Assembly: GCA_016210115.1 (NCBI GenBank)
Contig: JACQUW010000288.1
Coordinates: forward strand, 1-32,961
Direction of reading: 5' to 3'
Source: Deltaproteobacteria bacterium
GTDB lineage: Bacteria > Desulfobacterota > Binatia > UBA9968
Length of the DNA: 32,961 nucleotides
In this document: positions 11,052 to 17,980 of the stretch, piece after piece
Position numbering within the stretch: the first letter of the stretch is position 1
How the letters are laid out: each line of letters starts with the position of its first letter
Notes under the pieces: generated by a model
The model's input: only the letters and a program-made list of their open reading frames with translations
Told to the model about the DNA's origin: nothing
Database searches by the model: none
Translations under genes and position numbers: made by a program

Positions 11052-12233
11052 TCACCCTTTCTTGCTTTCCTGGTTCCCGGCTAGTTTTCTGACGGAGATC
11101 TTAACCGTATTCGGGCTTATCTCCTGCAGCGTCAGCTCCTTGGGATACTCGATATTTTGAGCCGAAACGACAAAAGTTCTGCGCCCTAACTCGGCCAGAG
11201 CTCCGTCGATGGTGACTCTCAGTTTTCGCCGTTCAAAAAGATAAAAAGAGCGTCTCGGCCCGACAAAGGTCGCGTTGACTTCCGGCGGCTCGATCCGTTG
11301 CAGCTCAAAGTCCGGAGGAAGATTGGCGACCCTCACGGGAATCTTGTAGCGAACTTCAACTGTCTTTGAACCCGGGACGAAAAGGTACCAAAACCCGAGA
11401 GCCAGACATAACGCCGCAACCTTTGCCAGCCAGTTCTGTTTCAAAAGCTGGAAAGAGAATTTCGCCCGGGTCGGGGGTGGATACTTCTCCTCCAGGAAAG
11501 CCTGAATGACGGCTCCCAATTCCTGAGGACTGCCCACCACCCAAAGTTTTCCATCCCTCGCAACAGAAATCTTACCTCTTTCCTCCGATACTGCAATGCA
11601 GAGGGCATCGGTCAATTCCGCCAGGCCCAGCGCCGCGCTGTGGCGTGTCCCCACATTAGAGAGTTGCTGAAAGTTCTTGGACAGGGGCAGGTGAGCGGCA
11701 AAACGGGCGATCTGATTCCCGTCGACGATGACCGCGCCGTCGTGTCCCGGAGAATGACGATCAAAAATGCTCTTTAATAAAGGCTCGCTGATTCTACCGT
11801 TCAGCTCGATTCCTCCGGTGATGTGCCTTTCGATAGGGTTCTTGCCCCGTATCACGATCAAAGCCCCGGTTCTCTCCTTGACAAAATCCGCCACCGTTCT
11901 AACGAGGACGTCGACGGCTTCGGATCGAACCGGCGGGGCGAAGTTAGGGGAAAATCTCCATGTCGCGATTCTTTCAAAAAGCTGTCGCAGTTCCTCCTGG
12001 AATATGACAACGATAATGATCAGGAAAATCGCAAAGAAGCCCTGGAAAATCCAAGCCGTTAGCTGGAGGTCGAACTCTCTGGCAACCATGTAAACGGCTG
12101 CAAGAATAAAGATCCCTCTGACGACGAGGGCCGCTCGGGTCCTCCTGGCCCAAACGATCGCGGTGTAGAGCAAAACGGCAACAAAGGCGACGTCAATAAT
12201 GTCGGAGATCGAGATCGCACGGAACGCCCCCAT
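11052..12233 (-). CDS. cdaA: Membrane diadenylate cyclase (CdaA-type) fused to a YbbR domain
   Basis: The 393-residue protein should make cyclic di-AMP from two ATP at the inner face of the membrane. Three N-terminal membrane segments (about residues 11-29, 35-52, 58-78) precede a DisA_N/DAC domain (about 95-250) with the catalytic DGA at 165-167 (HDGAVIV) and GTRHSAALG at 195-203. The usual second motif is RHR; here it is RHS. A fourth membrane segment at 268-286 leads into one extracytoplasmic YbbR-like domain (about 290-385: KTVEVRYKIPVRVANLPPDFEL, PPEVNATFVGPRRS). In Firmicutes CdaA and the YbbR regulator CdaR are separate neighbouring genes, so here enzyme and sensor appear fused. An AAGAGGTG ribosome binding site precedes the ATG. 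The function of c-di-AMP in this organism is unknown; osmotic control elsewhere makes the trehalose context suggestive. Confidence 0.9.
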   Translation of the reverse strand: MGAFRAISISDIIDVAFVAVLLYTAIVWARRTRAALVVRGIFILAAVYMVAREFDLQLTAWIFQGFFAIFLIIIVVIFQEELRQLFERIATWRFSPNFAPPVRSEAVDVLVRTVADFVKERTGALIVIRGKNPIERHITGGIELNGRISEPLLKSIFDRHSPGHDGAVIVDGNQIARFAAHLPLSKNFQQLSNVGTRHSAALGLAELTDALCIAVSEERGKISVARDGKLWVVGSPQELGAVIQAFLEEKYPPPTRAKFSFQLLKQNWLAKVAALCLALGFWYLFVPGSKTVEVRYKIPVRVANLPPDFELQRIEPPEVNATFVGPRRSFYLFERRKLRVTIDGALAELGRRTFVVSAQNIEYPKELTLQEISPNTVKISVRKLAGNQESKKG

Positions 12234-12288
12234 AATGACACCTCTTCTTTGTCTCGGGTATTCCTTTTCGCGGCCAACGAGCTATACT

Positions 12289-12317
12289 ATTTTATCACCG
12301 TTGAATGCCTCGTTGAA
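12289..12317 (-). promoter_or_regulatory. Possible sigma-70 promoter of the diadenylate cyclase gene
   Basis: On the minus strand TTCAAC (12312-12317) and TAAAAT (12289-12294) are separated by 17 bases, about 55 bases upstream of the cyclase ATG. The -10 box is good and the -35 box moderate. The 172-base divergent region also serves the ABC transporter operon, for which I found no convincing plus-strand promoter. Confidence 0.35.
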
Positions 12318-12405
12318 CTCAAAGAGCGAGGGCGGATTTTTTTTCATCGCCGGACGAAGGCCAATTCGGCACCCTTGACGATCCGTTCGGAGCGCTTTCG
12401 GAGAA

Positions 12406-13686
12406 ATGCAGTCCCCTTGTACCGTCCTCATCGTATTGGCAACCCTGATTTCTTTCCCCACCCGGACTCCGGCAAAGGAAATTCAGCTTCGCTTTGTCAC
12501 CTGGAGGCCTGAGGCAGCCTGGGTTTGGGACCGGGTGATTGCCGATTTCGAGGCTGAAAATCCGGGAGTTAAAATTGTCCGGGAGGTCGGGCCCCATTCA
12601 TCCACCGAATTTCACGATCTGGTTACGCAGAAGCTTCGAAACCGCGATCCGGGGATGGATGTCTTCTTCATGGATGTTATCTGGCCGGCTGAATTCGCCA
12701 GCGCCGGCTGGACTCTTCCCCTGGATCGCTTCTTTCCACCCTCAGAGCAGAAGGAGTTTCTTCCGGCCCCCATTCAGGCCAACACCTATCAGGGCCGGAT
12801 TTACGGCGTGCCCGTTTTTATCGATGCGGGACTTCTCTATTACCGCAAAGACCTCTTGCAAAAGCATCATCTCCCGCCTCCGCGCACGTGGCCGGAGCTC
12901 GTGGCTAATGCCAAAGTGATTCTGGCTAAAGAGACGGACCCGCATCTCACCGGCTTCTCCGGGCAATTTAAGCAGTACGAAGGACTCGTCTGCAATATGA
13001 TGGAGTATATCCTTAGCAACGGAGGGTCGCTATGGGATGAAAAAGAGCTCAAGAGCGCGCTGGAGCTTCCGAGGGCCAAGCAAGCGGTTGTCTTTGTCCG
13101 TGATCGAATTATCGGCGAGATATCGCACCGGGGCGTTTTGGCCTATCAGGAGCCGGAATCGCTGGCGCTCTTCAGTGAGGGAAAGGCGATTTTTCACCGC
13201 AATTGGCCTTATGCCTGGCAGGCGGTGAACGACCCGAGAAAATCGAAAATTTCCGGAAAGGTGGGAATGCGACCTCTGCCGGCTTTTCCAGGCGGCAAGA
13301 GTGTGGCGGCTTTGGGCGGCTGGCAACTGGGGATCAGCCGATTTTCGAGAAAGCCGGAACTGGCCTGGAAATTTGTTGCGTTCATGACCGGCCGAGAGAT
13401 TCAAAAAAGGCTCGCGCTAACCGGCTTGGCGCCCACCCGAAAGGGCCTCTACGAGGATGCCGATATTATCGGGAAAAATCCCCAATTTAAATCCCAACTC
13501 GAAACCTTTCTGCTCGCCGTCCCTCGCCCGCGCACGCCTGTTTATAGTCCGCTCTCTAACATCATGCAGCGCTATTTCAGCTCCGCGGTCGCCATTCCCG
13601 CCTCAGATGTCGATCAACTGGCCCGTCTCGCTGCAAGAGACACGGACCGCGTCTTGGACCTTCTGAGAGAAAAAAGCCGGCCATGA
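12406..13686 (+). CDS. Sugar ABC transporter substrate-binding protein (trehalose/maltose type, family 1)
   Basis: This 426-residue periplasmic binding protein captures the imported sugar. The N-terminus has a hydrophobic signal (CTVLIVLATLISF, residues 5-17) and a probable signal peptidase I site near TPA-KE (about residue 23); there is no lipobox. The rest matches cluster B sugar binders: RFVTWRPEAAW near 29, MDVFFMDVIWPAEFASAGW, GVPVFIDAGLLYYRKDLL, AIFHRNWPYAWQ, GGWQLGISRFSRKPELAWKFVAFM. The closest named groups by eye are trehalose/sucrose binders of the ThuE/LpqY kind. Substrate cannot be fixed from sequence alone, but the neighbouring TreS/GlgE pathway favours trehalose or maltose. A GGAG lies three bases before the ATG. 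The stop overlaps the next ATG (ATGA). Confidence 0.88.
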   Translation: MQSPCTVLIVLATLISFPTRTPAKEIQLRFVTWRPEAAWVWDRVIADFEAENPGVKIVREVGPHSSTEFHDLVTQKLRNRDPGMDVFFMDVIWPAEFASAGWTLPLDRFFPPSEQKEFLPAPIQANTYQGRIYGVPVFIDAGLLYYRKDLLQKHHLPPPRTWPELVANAKVILAKETDPHLTGFSGQFKQYEGLVCNMMEYILSNGGSLWDEKELKSALELPRAKQAVVFVRDRIIGEISHRGVLAYQEPESLALFSEGKAIFHRNWPYAWQAVNDPRKSKISGKVGMRPLPAFPGGKSVAALGGWQLGISRFSRKPELAWKFVAFMTGREIQKRLALTGLAPTRKGLYEDADIIGKNPQFKSQLETFLLAVPRPRTPVYSPLSNIMQRYFSSAVAIPASDVDQLARLAARDTDRVLDLLREKSRP

Positions 13687-14573
13687 GGGCTTCCAACCGC
13701 ATCGCGATTCAATTTCTGCTGGCGAGCTTCGTTCTCGTCGCGGTTTTTATTTTGTACCCCGTGATCGAATCGTTTCGCTTGAGTTTTTATCGTCTAATCT
13801 TGACGCTTCCCTGGCTCGGGCAAAAATTCGTCGGCGGAGAAAACTACCTCGATCTGCTGACAGATCCCATCGCGCTGCGTTCGCTCATGACTACCGTTAC
13901 GTTCGTGGCGGTGACAACTCCCTTGGAAGTTCTTTTGGGTCTCGGAATCGCCCTCATCTTGAACGAGTCTTTTCGCGGCCGCGGCGCCGTTCGGGCCATT
14001 GTGCTGGTTCCGTGGGCGATTCCCACGGTGGTCTCTTCGCAGATGTGGCGGTTCATTTTCAACGACCGCTACGGCCTCTTCAATGTTTTTCTCTTTGGAG
14101 ACCAAACAGAGCTTTACATCGCCCCTTTGGCCGACCCGGCACTTGCCCCTTTGGCCGTTATGGCGGCTGAAGTTTGGAAGACCACCTCTTTCGCGTTCCT
14201 CGTGATTCTGGCCGGCTTACAGGCCATACCCACCGATCTCTACGAGGCGGCGAGCATTGACGGGGCCACGGCCTGGCAGAAATTTCGCTTCATCACTTTG
14301 CCTTTAGTAAAACCCGCGCTGCTGCTGGCCCTCTTGTTCAGGAGCATCGATGCTCTGCGCGTCTTCGATCTGGTCTTCGTGATGACCCAGGGAGGACCCG
14401 CGGACGCGACGAACGTACTCCAGTTTTATGGCTACAAGAAGAGCTTTGCGGAGGGGATGATCGGTTATGGGTCCGCTATCTCGGTTGTGGTTTTTATCCT
14501 GTCGCTGGCGCTTTCCGTGATCTATATTCGATCTATGGGAAGTCGCATCCTGGAGAAGCGCGAAGCGAGATAA
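13683..14573 (+). CDS. Sugar ABC transporter permease (MalF/ThuF type)
   Basis: This 296-residue inner-membrane permease has about six membrane segments, the first over residues 11-30. The EAA loop that docks the ATPase is EAASIDGATAWQKFRFITLPL at 188-208. It belongs to the MalF-like half of carbohydrate importers, with a short periplasmic loop rather than the long one of E. coli MalF. Its ATG overlaps the binding-protein stop by four bases, so the two are translated in step. It pairs with the permease that follows. Confidence 0.92.
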   Translation: MRASNRIAIQFLLASFVLVAVFILYPVIESFRLSFYRLILTLPWLGQKFVGGENYLDLLTDPIALRSLMTTVTFVAVTTPLEVLLGLGIALILNESFRGRGAVRAIVLVPWAIPTVVSSQMWRFIFNDRYGLFNVFLFGDQTELYIAPLADPALAPLAVMAAEVWKTTSFAFLVILAGLQAIPTDLYEAASIDGATAWQKFRFITLPLVKPALLLALLFRSIDALRVFDLVFVMTQGGPADATNVLQFYGYKKSFAEGMIGYGSAISVVVFILSLALSVIYIRSMGSRILEKREAR

Positions 14574-14583
14574 ACAAAATCAG

Positions 14584-15399
14584 ATGAGTAACAAAATCGT
14601 TTTGCTGGGCGCGGGACTGGCGGTCGCTGCCTTCAGCTTGCTCCCTTTTACGTGGTTCGTACTGACATCCCTGAAGAGCCCCAGCGAAATTACGGCGATA
14701 CCGCCCGAGATCGTGCCCGGCTTTTACTGGGGCTTTTATCGCTCGGCTTTGGAAAATTACGGGCTGCTTAGATACCTCAGAAACAGCGTGATCGTGGCGG
14801 GCGCGACAACGCTCGCATGCCTGGCGATCGGCTCTTTAGCGGCTTATGCTCTGGCCCGGTTTCATCTTGCCTGGACCAGATACTATCTTTTGCTTCTCCT
14901 CATGCTTTCAACCTTTCCCCAGATTGCCATCGCGGGACCTGTGTGGAGGATCTTGAACTCTCTCAACTGGCTGAACACTTATCATGGGCTGGTCGCGGCC
15001 TACATCGCTCTCTCGCTGCCGCTGGCGATCTGGATTCTGACGACGTTTTTTAGCGAGTTGCCTTACGAGATCGAAGAAGCGGCATTAATCGACGGTTGCA
15101 GCCGGCTGCAGGCCTTGTGGAAAGTGGTGCTTCCCCTGGCCGCGCCCGGGATTTTTACAGCGGCCATCCTGATCTTCATCCATGCCTGGAATGAGTTTTT
15201 CTTTGCCTTGCTCATCGTGACCAGCCCGGATCGCCAGACGTTACCCGTAGGCATCGCGCTCTTCCCCGGCGAATACACGATGCCTTGGGGTGAAATTGCC
15301 GCCGCTTCGACAATGGCTACTCTTCCACTGGTTTTGTTGACCCTTGTTTTTCAACGCCGGATCATCCGCGGGTTGTGCGCCGGAGGGGTGAAAGGATAA
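14584..15399 (+). CDS. Sugar ABC transporter permease (MalG/ThuG type)
   Basis: The second permease, 271 residues, has six predicted membrane segments starting at residues 6-28. Its EAA loop is EEAALIDGCSRLQALWKVVLPL at about 164-185, followed by HAWNEFFFALLI, typical of MalG-like subunits. It begins 10 bases after the previous stop. The stop TAA overlaps an ATG (TAATG) that opens a 25-codon frame ending at 15476, just before the ATPase gene. Confidence 0.92.
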   Translation: MSNKIVLLGAGLAVAAFSLLPFTWFVLTSLKSPSEITAIPPEIVPGFYWGFYRSALENYGLLRYLRNSVIVAGATTLACLAIGSLAAYALARFHLAWTRYYLLLLLMLSTFPQIAIAGPVWRILNSLNWLNTYHGLVAAYIALSLPLAIWILTTFFSELPYEIEEAALIDGCSRLQALWKVVLPLAAPGIFTAAILIFIHAWNEFFFALLIVTSPDRQTLPVGIALFPGEYTMPWGEIAAASTMATLPLVLLTLVFQRRIIRGLCAGGVKG

Positions 15400-15450
15400 T
15401 GGGAGAAATGGCGAGCGGAGCGCTACCCGCCCTGGTCAAAGGCCGAGCCG

Positions 15451-15457
15451 AGGGAGG
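15451..15457 (+). promoter_or_regulatory. Shine-Dalgarno AGGGAGG before the ATPase frame
   Basis: AGGGAGG stands six bases before an ATT codon (15464) in the ATPase reading frame. It is 21 bases before the first conventional start, GTG 15479, which has no ribosome binding site of its own. It therefore points to initiation at or very near 15464. Confidence 0.55.
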
Positions 15458-15478
15458 TGCCGTATTGCTGGACTAGAA

Positions 15479-16540
15479 GTGAGGGAACTTTCTAAAGCTT
15501 TTGGAGCCACTCCGATACTGCGGGACATCTCCTTTGAAGTCCCCGAAGGGGAATTTTGTGTCGTGCTGGGTCCGTCGGGCTGCGGCAAGACGACGCTTCT
15601 TCGCCTTGTGGCCGGATTGGAAGCCCCATCCACGGGAGAGATTTTTCTTGAAGGCAGTCGAATCGACGCTTTGCCGCCGCGCGAGCGGGATGTTGCCTTT
15701 GTTTTCCAGAGCTACGCCCTTTACCCCCACATGACCGTCTTTGAGAACCTCGGCTTCTCGTTGCGCCTGCGAGGGTTCTCAAAAAATGAGATCCAATCTA
15801 AGGTGACCGAAGCGGCGCGGCTCTTGGAGCTCGAAGGTCAACTACAACGGAAACCGCACGAGCTCAGCGGCGGGCAGAGGCAGAGAGTGGCCTTGGGCCG
15901 CGCGATCGTGCGCCAGCCGAAAATCTTTCTCTTTGACGAACCCCTGTCCAATCTCGATCCAGCGTTAAGGGCAAGCATGCGCATCGAGCTTGCCCGTCTT
16001 CATGAGAGATTAAAGCCGACCATCCTTTATGTCACCCATGACCAAGCCGAAGCCATGATCCTGGGAGAGACAATCATGGTTCTGAACGAGGGCGAACTCC
16101 AGCAGAGCGGATCTCCGTCGGCCATCTACCATCAACCGGCCAATACCTTTGTCGCGCGCTTTGTCGGTCATCCGCAAATGAATCTTATCGAGGGAAAGTT
16201 GGATGACAAAGGACGACTCTTTACGAGCAATGGCTTCGAATTGGAGCTTTCTGGCGCCGTATGGAAAGGGTGGGGAACGTTTGCGGGAAAATCGCTCACC
16301 CTTGGCATTCGGCCGGAAGATCTTTATCCGGCCGGAGCCGAAGAGCCCTGGATTAGGGGCGAAGTGGAGATGGTTGAGGACCTTGGCTCTGAGCAATTCG
16401 TGCACCTGAAGCGTGAAGGGGTTCGAATCGTAGTCCGCCTTCCGGTTAACGTGCGCGTTCGGCGCGGTGAGATTTTGGATCTCAAAGCCGACCCCGACCG
16501 GCTCCACCTTTTTCATCACGGAAATCGGGTAAACCCCTGA
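15479..16540 (+). CDS. Sugar ABC transporter ATP-binding protein (MalK/UgpC type)
   Basis: This ATPase drives the importer. From the GTG at 15479 it has 353 residues: Walker A GPSGCGKTT at 31-39, Q-loop FVFQSYALYPHMTV at 75, signature LSGGQRQRVALGRA at 129, Walker B IFLFDEPLSNLD at 149, H-loop VTHDQAEA, then a C-terminal OB/TOBE regulatory domain (LTLGIRPEDLYP; FVHLKREGVRIVVRLP). The true start is probably five codons earlier: the frame reads IAGLEVRELSKAFG, the usual family N-terminus with ATT where ATG is expected, and the only good Shine-Dalgarno fits that ATT. The GTG start is kept as the conservative boundary. MalK-like ATPases often serve several importers. Confidence 0.9.
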   Translation: MRELSKAFGATPILRDISFEVPEGEFCVVLGPSGCGKTTLLRLVAGLEAPSTGEIFLEGSRIDALPPRERDVAFVFQSYALYPHMTVFENLGFSLRLRGFSKNEIQSKVTEAARLLELEGQLQRKPHELSGGQRQRVALGRAIVRQPKIFLFDEPLSNLDPALRASMRIELARLHERLKPTILYVTHDQAEAMILGETIMVLNEGELQQSGSPSAIYHQPANTFVARFVGHPQMNLIEGKLDDKGRLFTSNGFELELSGAVWKGWGTFAGKSLTLGIRPEDLYPAGAEEPWIRGEVEMVEDLGSEQFVHLKREGVRIVVRLPVNVRVRRGEILDLKADPDRLHLFHHGNRVNP

Positions 16541-16562
16541 ATGTTTGTCTTTTCCTTCAGGG
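16535..16562 (+). terminator. Weak hairpin at the end of the ABC transporter operon
   Basis: A seven-base perfect stem (CCCTGAA/TTCAGGG) with a 14-base T-rich loop overlaps the ATPase stop codon. No strong T run follows, only TATTTGT, so this is a weak candidate for operon end or mRNA protection. Confidence 0.3.
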
Positions 16563-16595
16563 TATTTGTCACCCGCGCGAAATCATTAGATTTTT

Positions 16596-16623
16596 GCAAT
16601 GGGTAAACTGGCATACCCATTGC
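16596..16623. repeat. Perfect 10-bp palindrome overlapping a sigma-54-type promoter
   Basis: GCAATGGGTA (16596-16605) and TACCCATTGC (16614-16623) pair perfectly around an 8-base spacer. The right arm covers the -12 half of the adjacent sigma-54-like promoter. It could be an operator for a dimeric regulator or a chance product of promoter and flank. No T run follows on either strand, so it does not look like an intrinsic terminator. Confidence 0.6.
16609..16623 (+). promoter_or_regulatory. Sigma-54 (RpoN) type -24/-12 promoter of the lipoprotein gene
   Basis: TGGCATACCCATTGC matches the known consensus TGGCACG-N4-TTGC, with GG and GC at the required spacing. It lies 70 bases before the lipoprotein ATG. 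Eleven of its fifteen positions (TGGCATA...TTGC) are identical in the motifs at 17160 and 31414. Confidence 0.6.
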
Positions 16624-16693
16624 CTCGTCAAAAGAACTACGGGGATGAATCAACGGGATTATCGCAAAATAATACAAAGGAGGAGCTAAGAAC

Positions 16694-16954
16694 ATGGTGG
16701 CAAAAAAAGTCGCGCCGTTTCTAATTTTCATTTCCCTGATCGCTACGGGTTGCTCTGCTCCGCTCACAACACGTGAGAGGGCAGCGGTCATCGGGGGTTT
16801 AGGCGGAGCCGCTGTCGGCGGGGCAATCGGTGCCGCTACGGGTCATCCCGGCGCCGGGGCCGCGATCGGCGGAGCAACGGGTCTTTTGGGTGGCGCTTTA
16901 ATCGGCGACGATATGCAGCGCCGAGAGTACCACGACCGGTATTACCGGAGGTAG
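16694..16954 (+). CDS. Glycine-zipper outer-membrane lipoprotein
   Basis: This 86-residue small lipoprotein starts MVAKKVAPFLIFISLIATGC, a signal peptide ending in a lipobox with Cys20. The mature part is a glycine zipper (GGLGGAAVGGAIGAATGHPGAGAAIGGATGLLGGALIGDD split over residues about 35-75) and a short charged tail rich in Tyr and Arg. Such YMGG/Gly-zipper proteins are common in Gram-negative envelopes and often stress-induced; a precise role is unknown. A strong GGAGG ribosome binding site and a sigma-54-type promoter precede it. A large hairpin follows the stop. Confidence 0.85.
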   Translation: MVAKKVAPFLIFISLIATGCSAPLTTRERAAVIGGLGGAAVGGAIGAATGHPGAGAAIGGATGLLGGALIGDDMQRREYHDRYYRR

Positions 16955-16969
16955 CGGGGGTTTGTCTCG

Positions 16970-17013
16970 AGCGGCGGCGCTCCTGGTCAACAACCTGAAG
17001 GAACGCCGCTGCT
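16970..17013 (+). terminator. Strong hairpin after the lipoprotein gene
   Basis: Fourteen-base arms (16970-16983 and 17000-17013) pair with one mismatch and one G-U around a 16-base loop, 15 bases after the lipoprotein stop. No T run follows, so it may act as a partial terminator or 3' stabiliser. It separates the lipoprotein gene from the next sigma-54-type promoter. The remaining 145 bases up to 17159 show nothing I can name. Confidence 0.4.
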
Positions 17014-17159
17014 GTTCCTATCTGCCGGCTCCGGTTTGTATGGAATCTCCTACAGATCGAATGGAGGGATTCGAAGACAAGATTCTTTCCTCCCAATTAC
17101 TAAGTTGTTTTTGCCTGTGAAATTATGGGAGTTCCTGAAAACGGCCCTCTAACCCGCAT

Positions 17160-17174
17160 TGGCATATCGTTTGC
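17160..17174 (+). promoter_or_regulatory. Sigma-54 (RpoN) type -24/-12 promoter of the Cys-rich protein/Hsp20 cluster
   Basis: TGGCATATCGTTTGC has the -24 GG and -12 GC with exact spacing (TGGCATA-N4-TTGC). It lies 63 bases before the ATG at 17238, leaving room for a transcript start near 17186 and the AAAGGAGG ribosome binding site. The genes after it are closely packed up to 19707, so it could drive four genes. Confidence 0.6.
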
Positions 17175-17237
17175 GGCTCATAAACCACACAACCGTTTCT
17201 GTCTTTCGCTAAATCCAAAACGAAAGGAGGAAAGCCA

Positions 17238-17471
17238 ATGGCAGTTTGCGAGACCTGTGGTAACGAATACGACAAGGCGTTTGAAATCAGTATGGCTGGA
17301 AGCCGGCATGTTTTCGACAGCTTTGAATGCGCCATCACAGCTCTGGCTCCTACGTGTTCTCACTGCGGTTGCAGGATTGTCGGCCACGGTGTGGAGGCGG
17401 ATGGATCGATGTTTTGTTGCGCCAACTGCGCCAGTGAATCCGGGATCAAAGGCTTAGAGGATCGGGTTTGA
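17238..17471 (+). CDS. Cys-rich metal-binding mini-protein (metallothionein-like)
   Basis: This 77-residue cytosolic protein has nine cysteines (4, 7, 31, 40, 43, 45, 60, 61, 64) and conserved-looking histidines (42, 50). The pattern is CxxC - FDSFEC - CxHCGC - FCCANC. That arrangement suggests two zinc or other metal sites of treble-clef/metallothionein type. I recall similar small proteins annotated as prokaryotic metallothionein-like, but the function is not established here. AAAGGAGGAAAGCC gives a strong ribosome binding site. It lies 36 bases before the Hsp20 gene, in the same direction, under the motif at 17160, so a redox or metal stress role is plausible. Confidence 0.8.
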   Translation: MAVCETCGNEYDKAFEISMAGSRHVFDSFECAITALAPTCSHCGCRIVGHGVEADGSMFCCANCASESGIKGLEDRV

Positions 17472-17507
17472 CCGGTCGCGGTCGCTTCCGAGAGAGGGAG
17501 AATCTTT

Positions 17508-17942
17508 ATGATCGGTCAAAGGCAGACTATTCCACTGCGAGTCTACCAAACAGACAATCAGATCATGTTAGCCGCTCCCATGCCGGGGCTGGAGGCTGAA
17601 GACATCTCGGTAACGATTGCTGGCGACCACATTGAAATCAGAGGCGAGGATCGGGGCCCGGGCCAGGACCAACGGGATCTGCTCGTTGAGGAGTGGAGGA
17701 TCGGGCCTTATTATCGCGAAGTTTCCTTGCCTCAACCCGTCAACGGCGCCCTTGCGAACGCTACGTATGGCAACGGAGTCCTGATTCTTTCGATGCCGAA
17801 GTTGGAAAAAGGGGCGACACAGGGTACACGCGTTGATTTCCAATTGCAGCCAGTTGGCCCGGGACGTGGAGAGCGTATCGGGCATACAGGCAGAGACATG
17901 CATCCCATGGAGACTCAGCAGCATCTGAAGAAACACGCGTGA
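17508..17942 (+). CDS. Small heat-shock protein Hsp20 (alpha-crystallin domain)
   Basis: This 144-residue chaperone would hold unfolded proteins without ATP. The alpha-crystallin domain covers about residues 8-115: LRVYQTDNQIMLAAPMPGLEAEDISV, IEIRGE, PYYREVSLPQPV, and the hallmark ANATYGNGVLILSMPK at 88-103. The N-terminal arm is very short and the C-terminal tail carries histidines. GAGGGAG stands eight to nine bases before the ATG. It is followed directly by the HPF-type ribosome factor, so protein-folding and ribosome protection appear co-expressed. Confidence 0.92.
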   Translation: MIGQRQTIPLRVYQTDNQIMLAAPMPGLEAEDISVTIAGDHIEIRGEDRGPGQDQRDLLVEEWRIGPYYREVSLPQPVNGALANATYGNGVLILSMPKLEKGATQGTRVDFQLQPVGPGRGERIGHTGRDMHPMETQQHLKKHA

Positions 17943-17966
17943 TCCGGCTTCTTCAAGATAAGCCAT

Positions 17967-17971
17967 GGAGG
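17967..17971 (+). promoter_or_regulatory. Ribosome binding site deciding the HPF-CSD start
   Basis: GGAGG lies nine bases before the ATG at 17981. It supports that ATG over the GTG at 17939, which would overlap the Hsp20 stop and add a 14-residue extension without homology. Confidence 0.6.
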
Positions 17972-17980
17972 TCCCCGTAC

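Noticed and set aside
12375..12380. TTGACG as -35 box for the ABC transporter operon
   Set aside because: No acceptable -10 box at 16-18 bases, and it lies too near the start codon.
17939..17980. GTG start for HPF-CSD overlapping the Hsp20 stop
   Set aside because: Adds 14 non-homologous residues; ATG 17981 has GGAGG at good spacing. The overlap is still possible as a coupling site.
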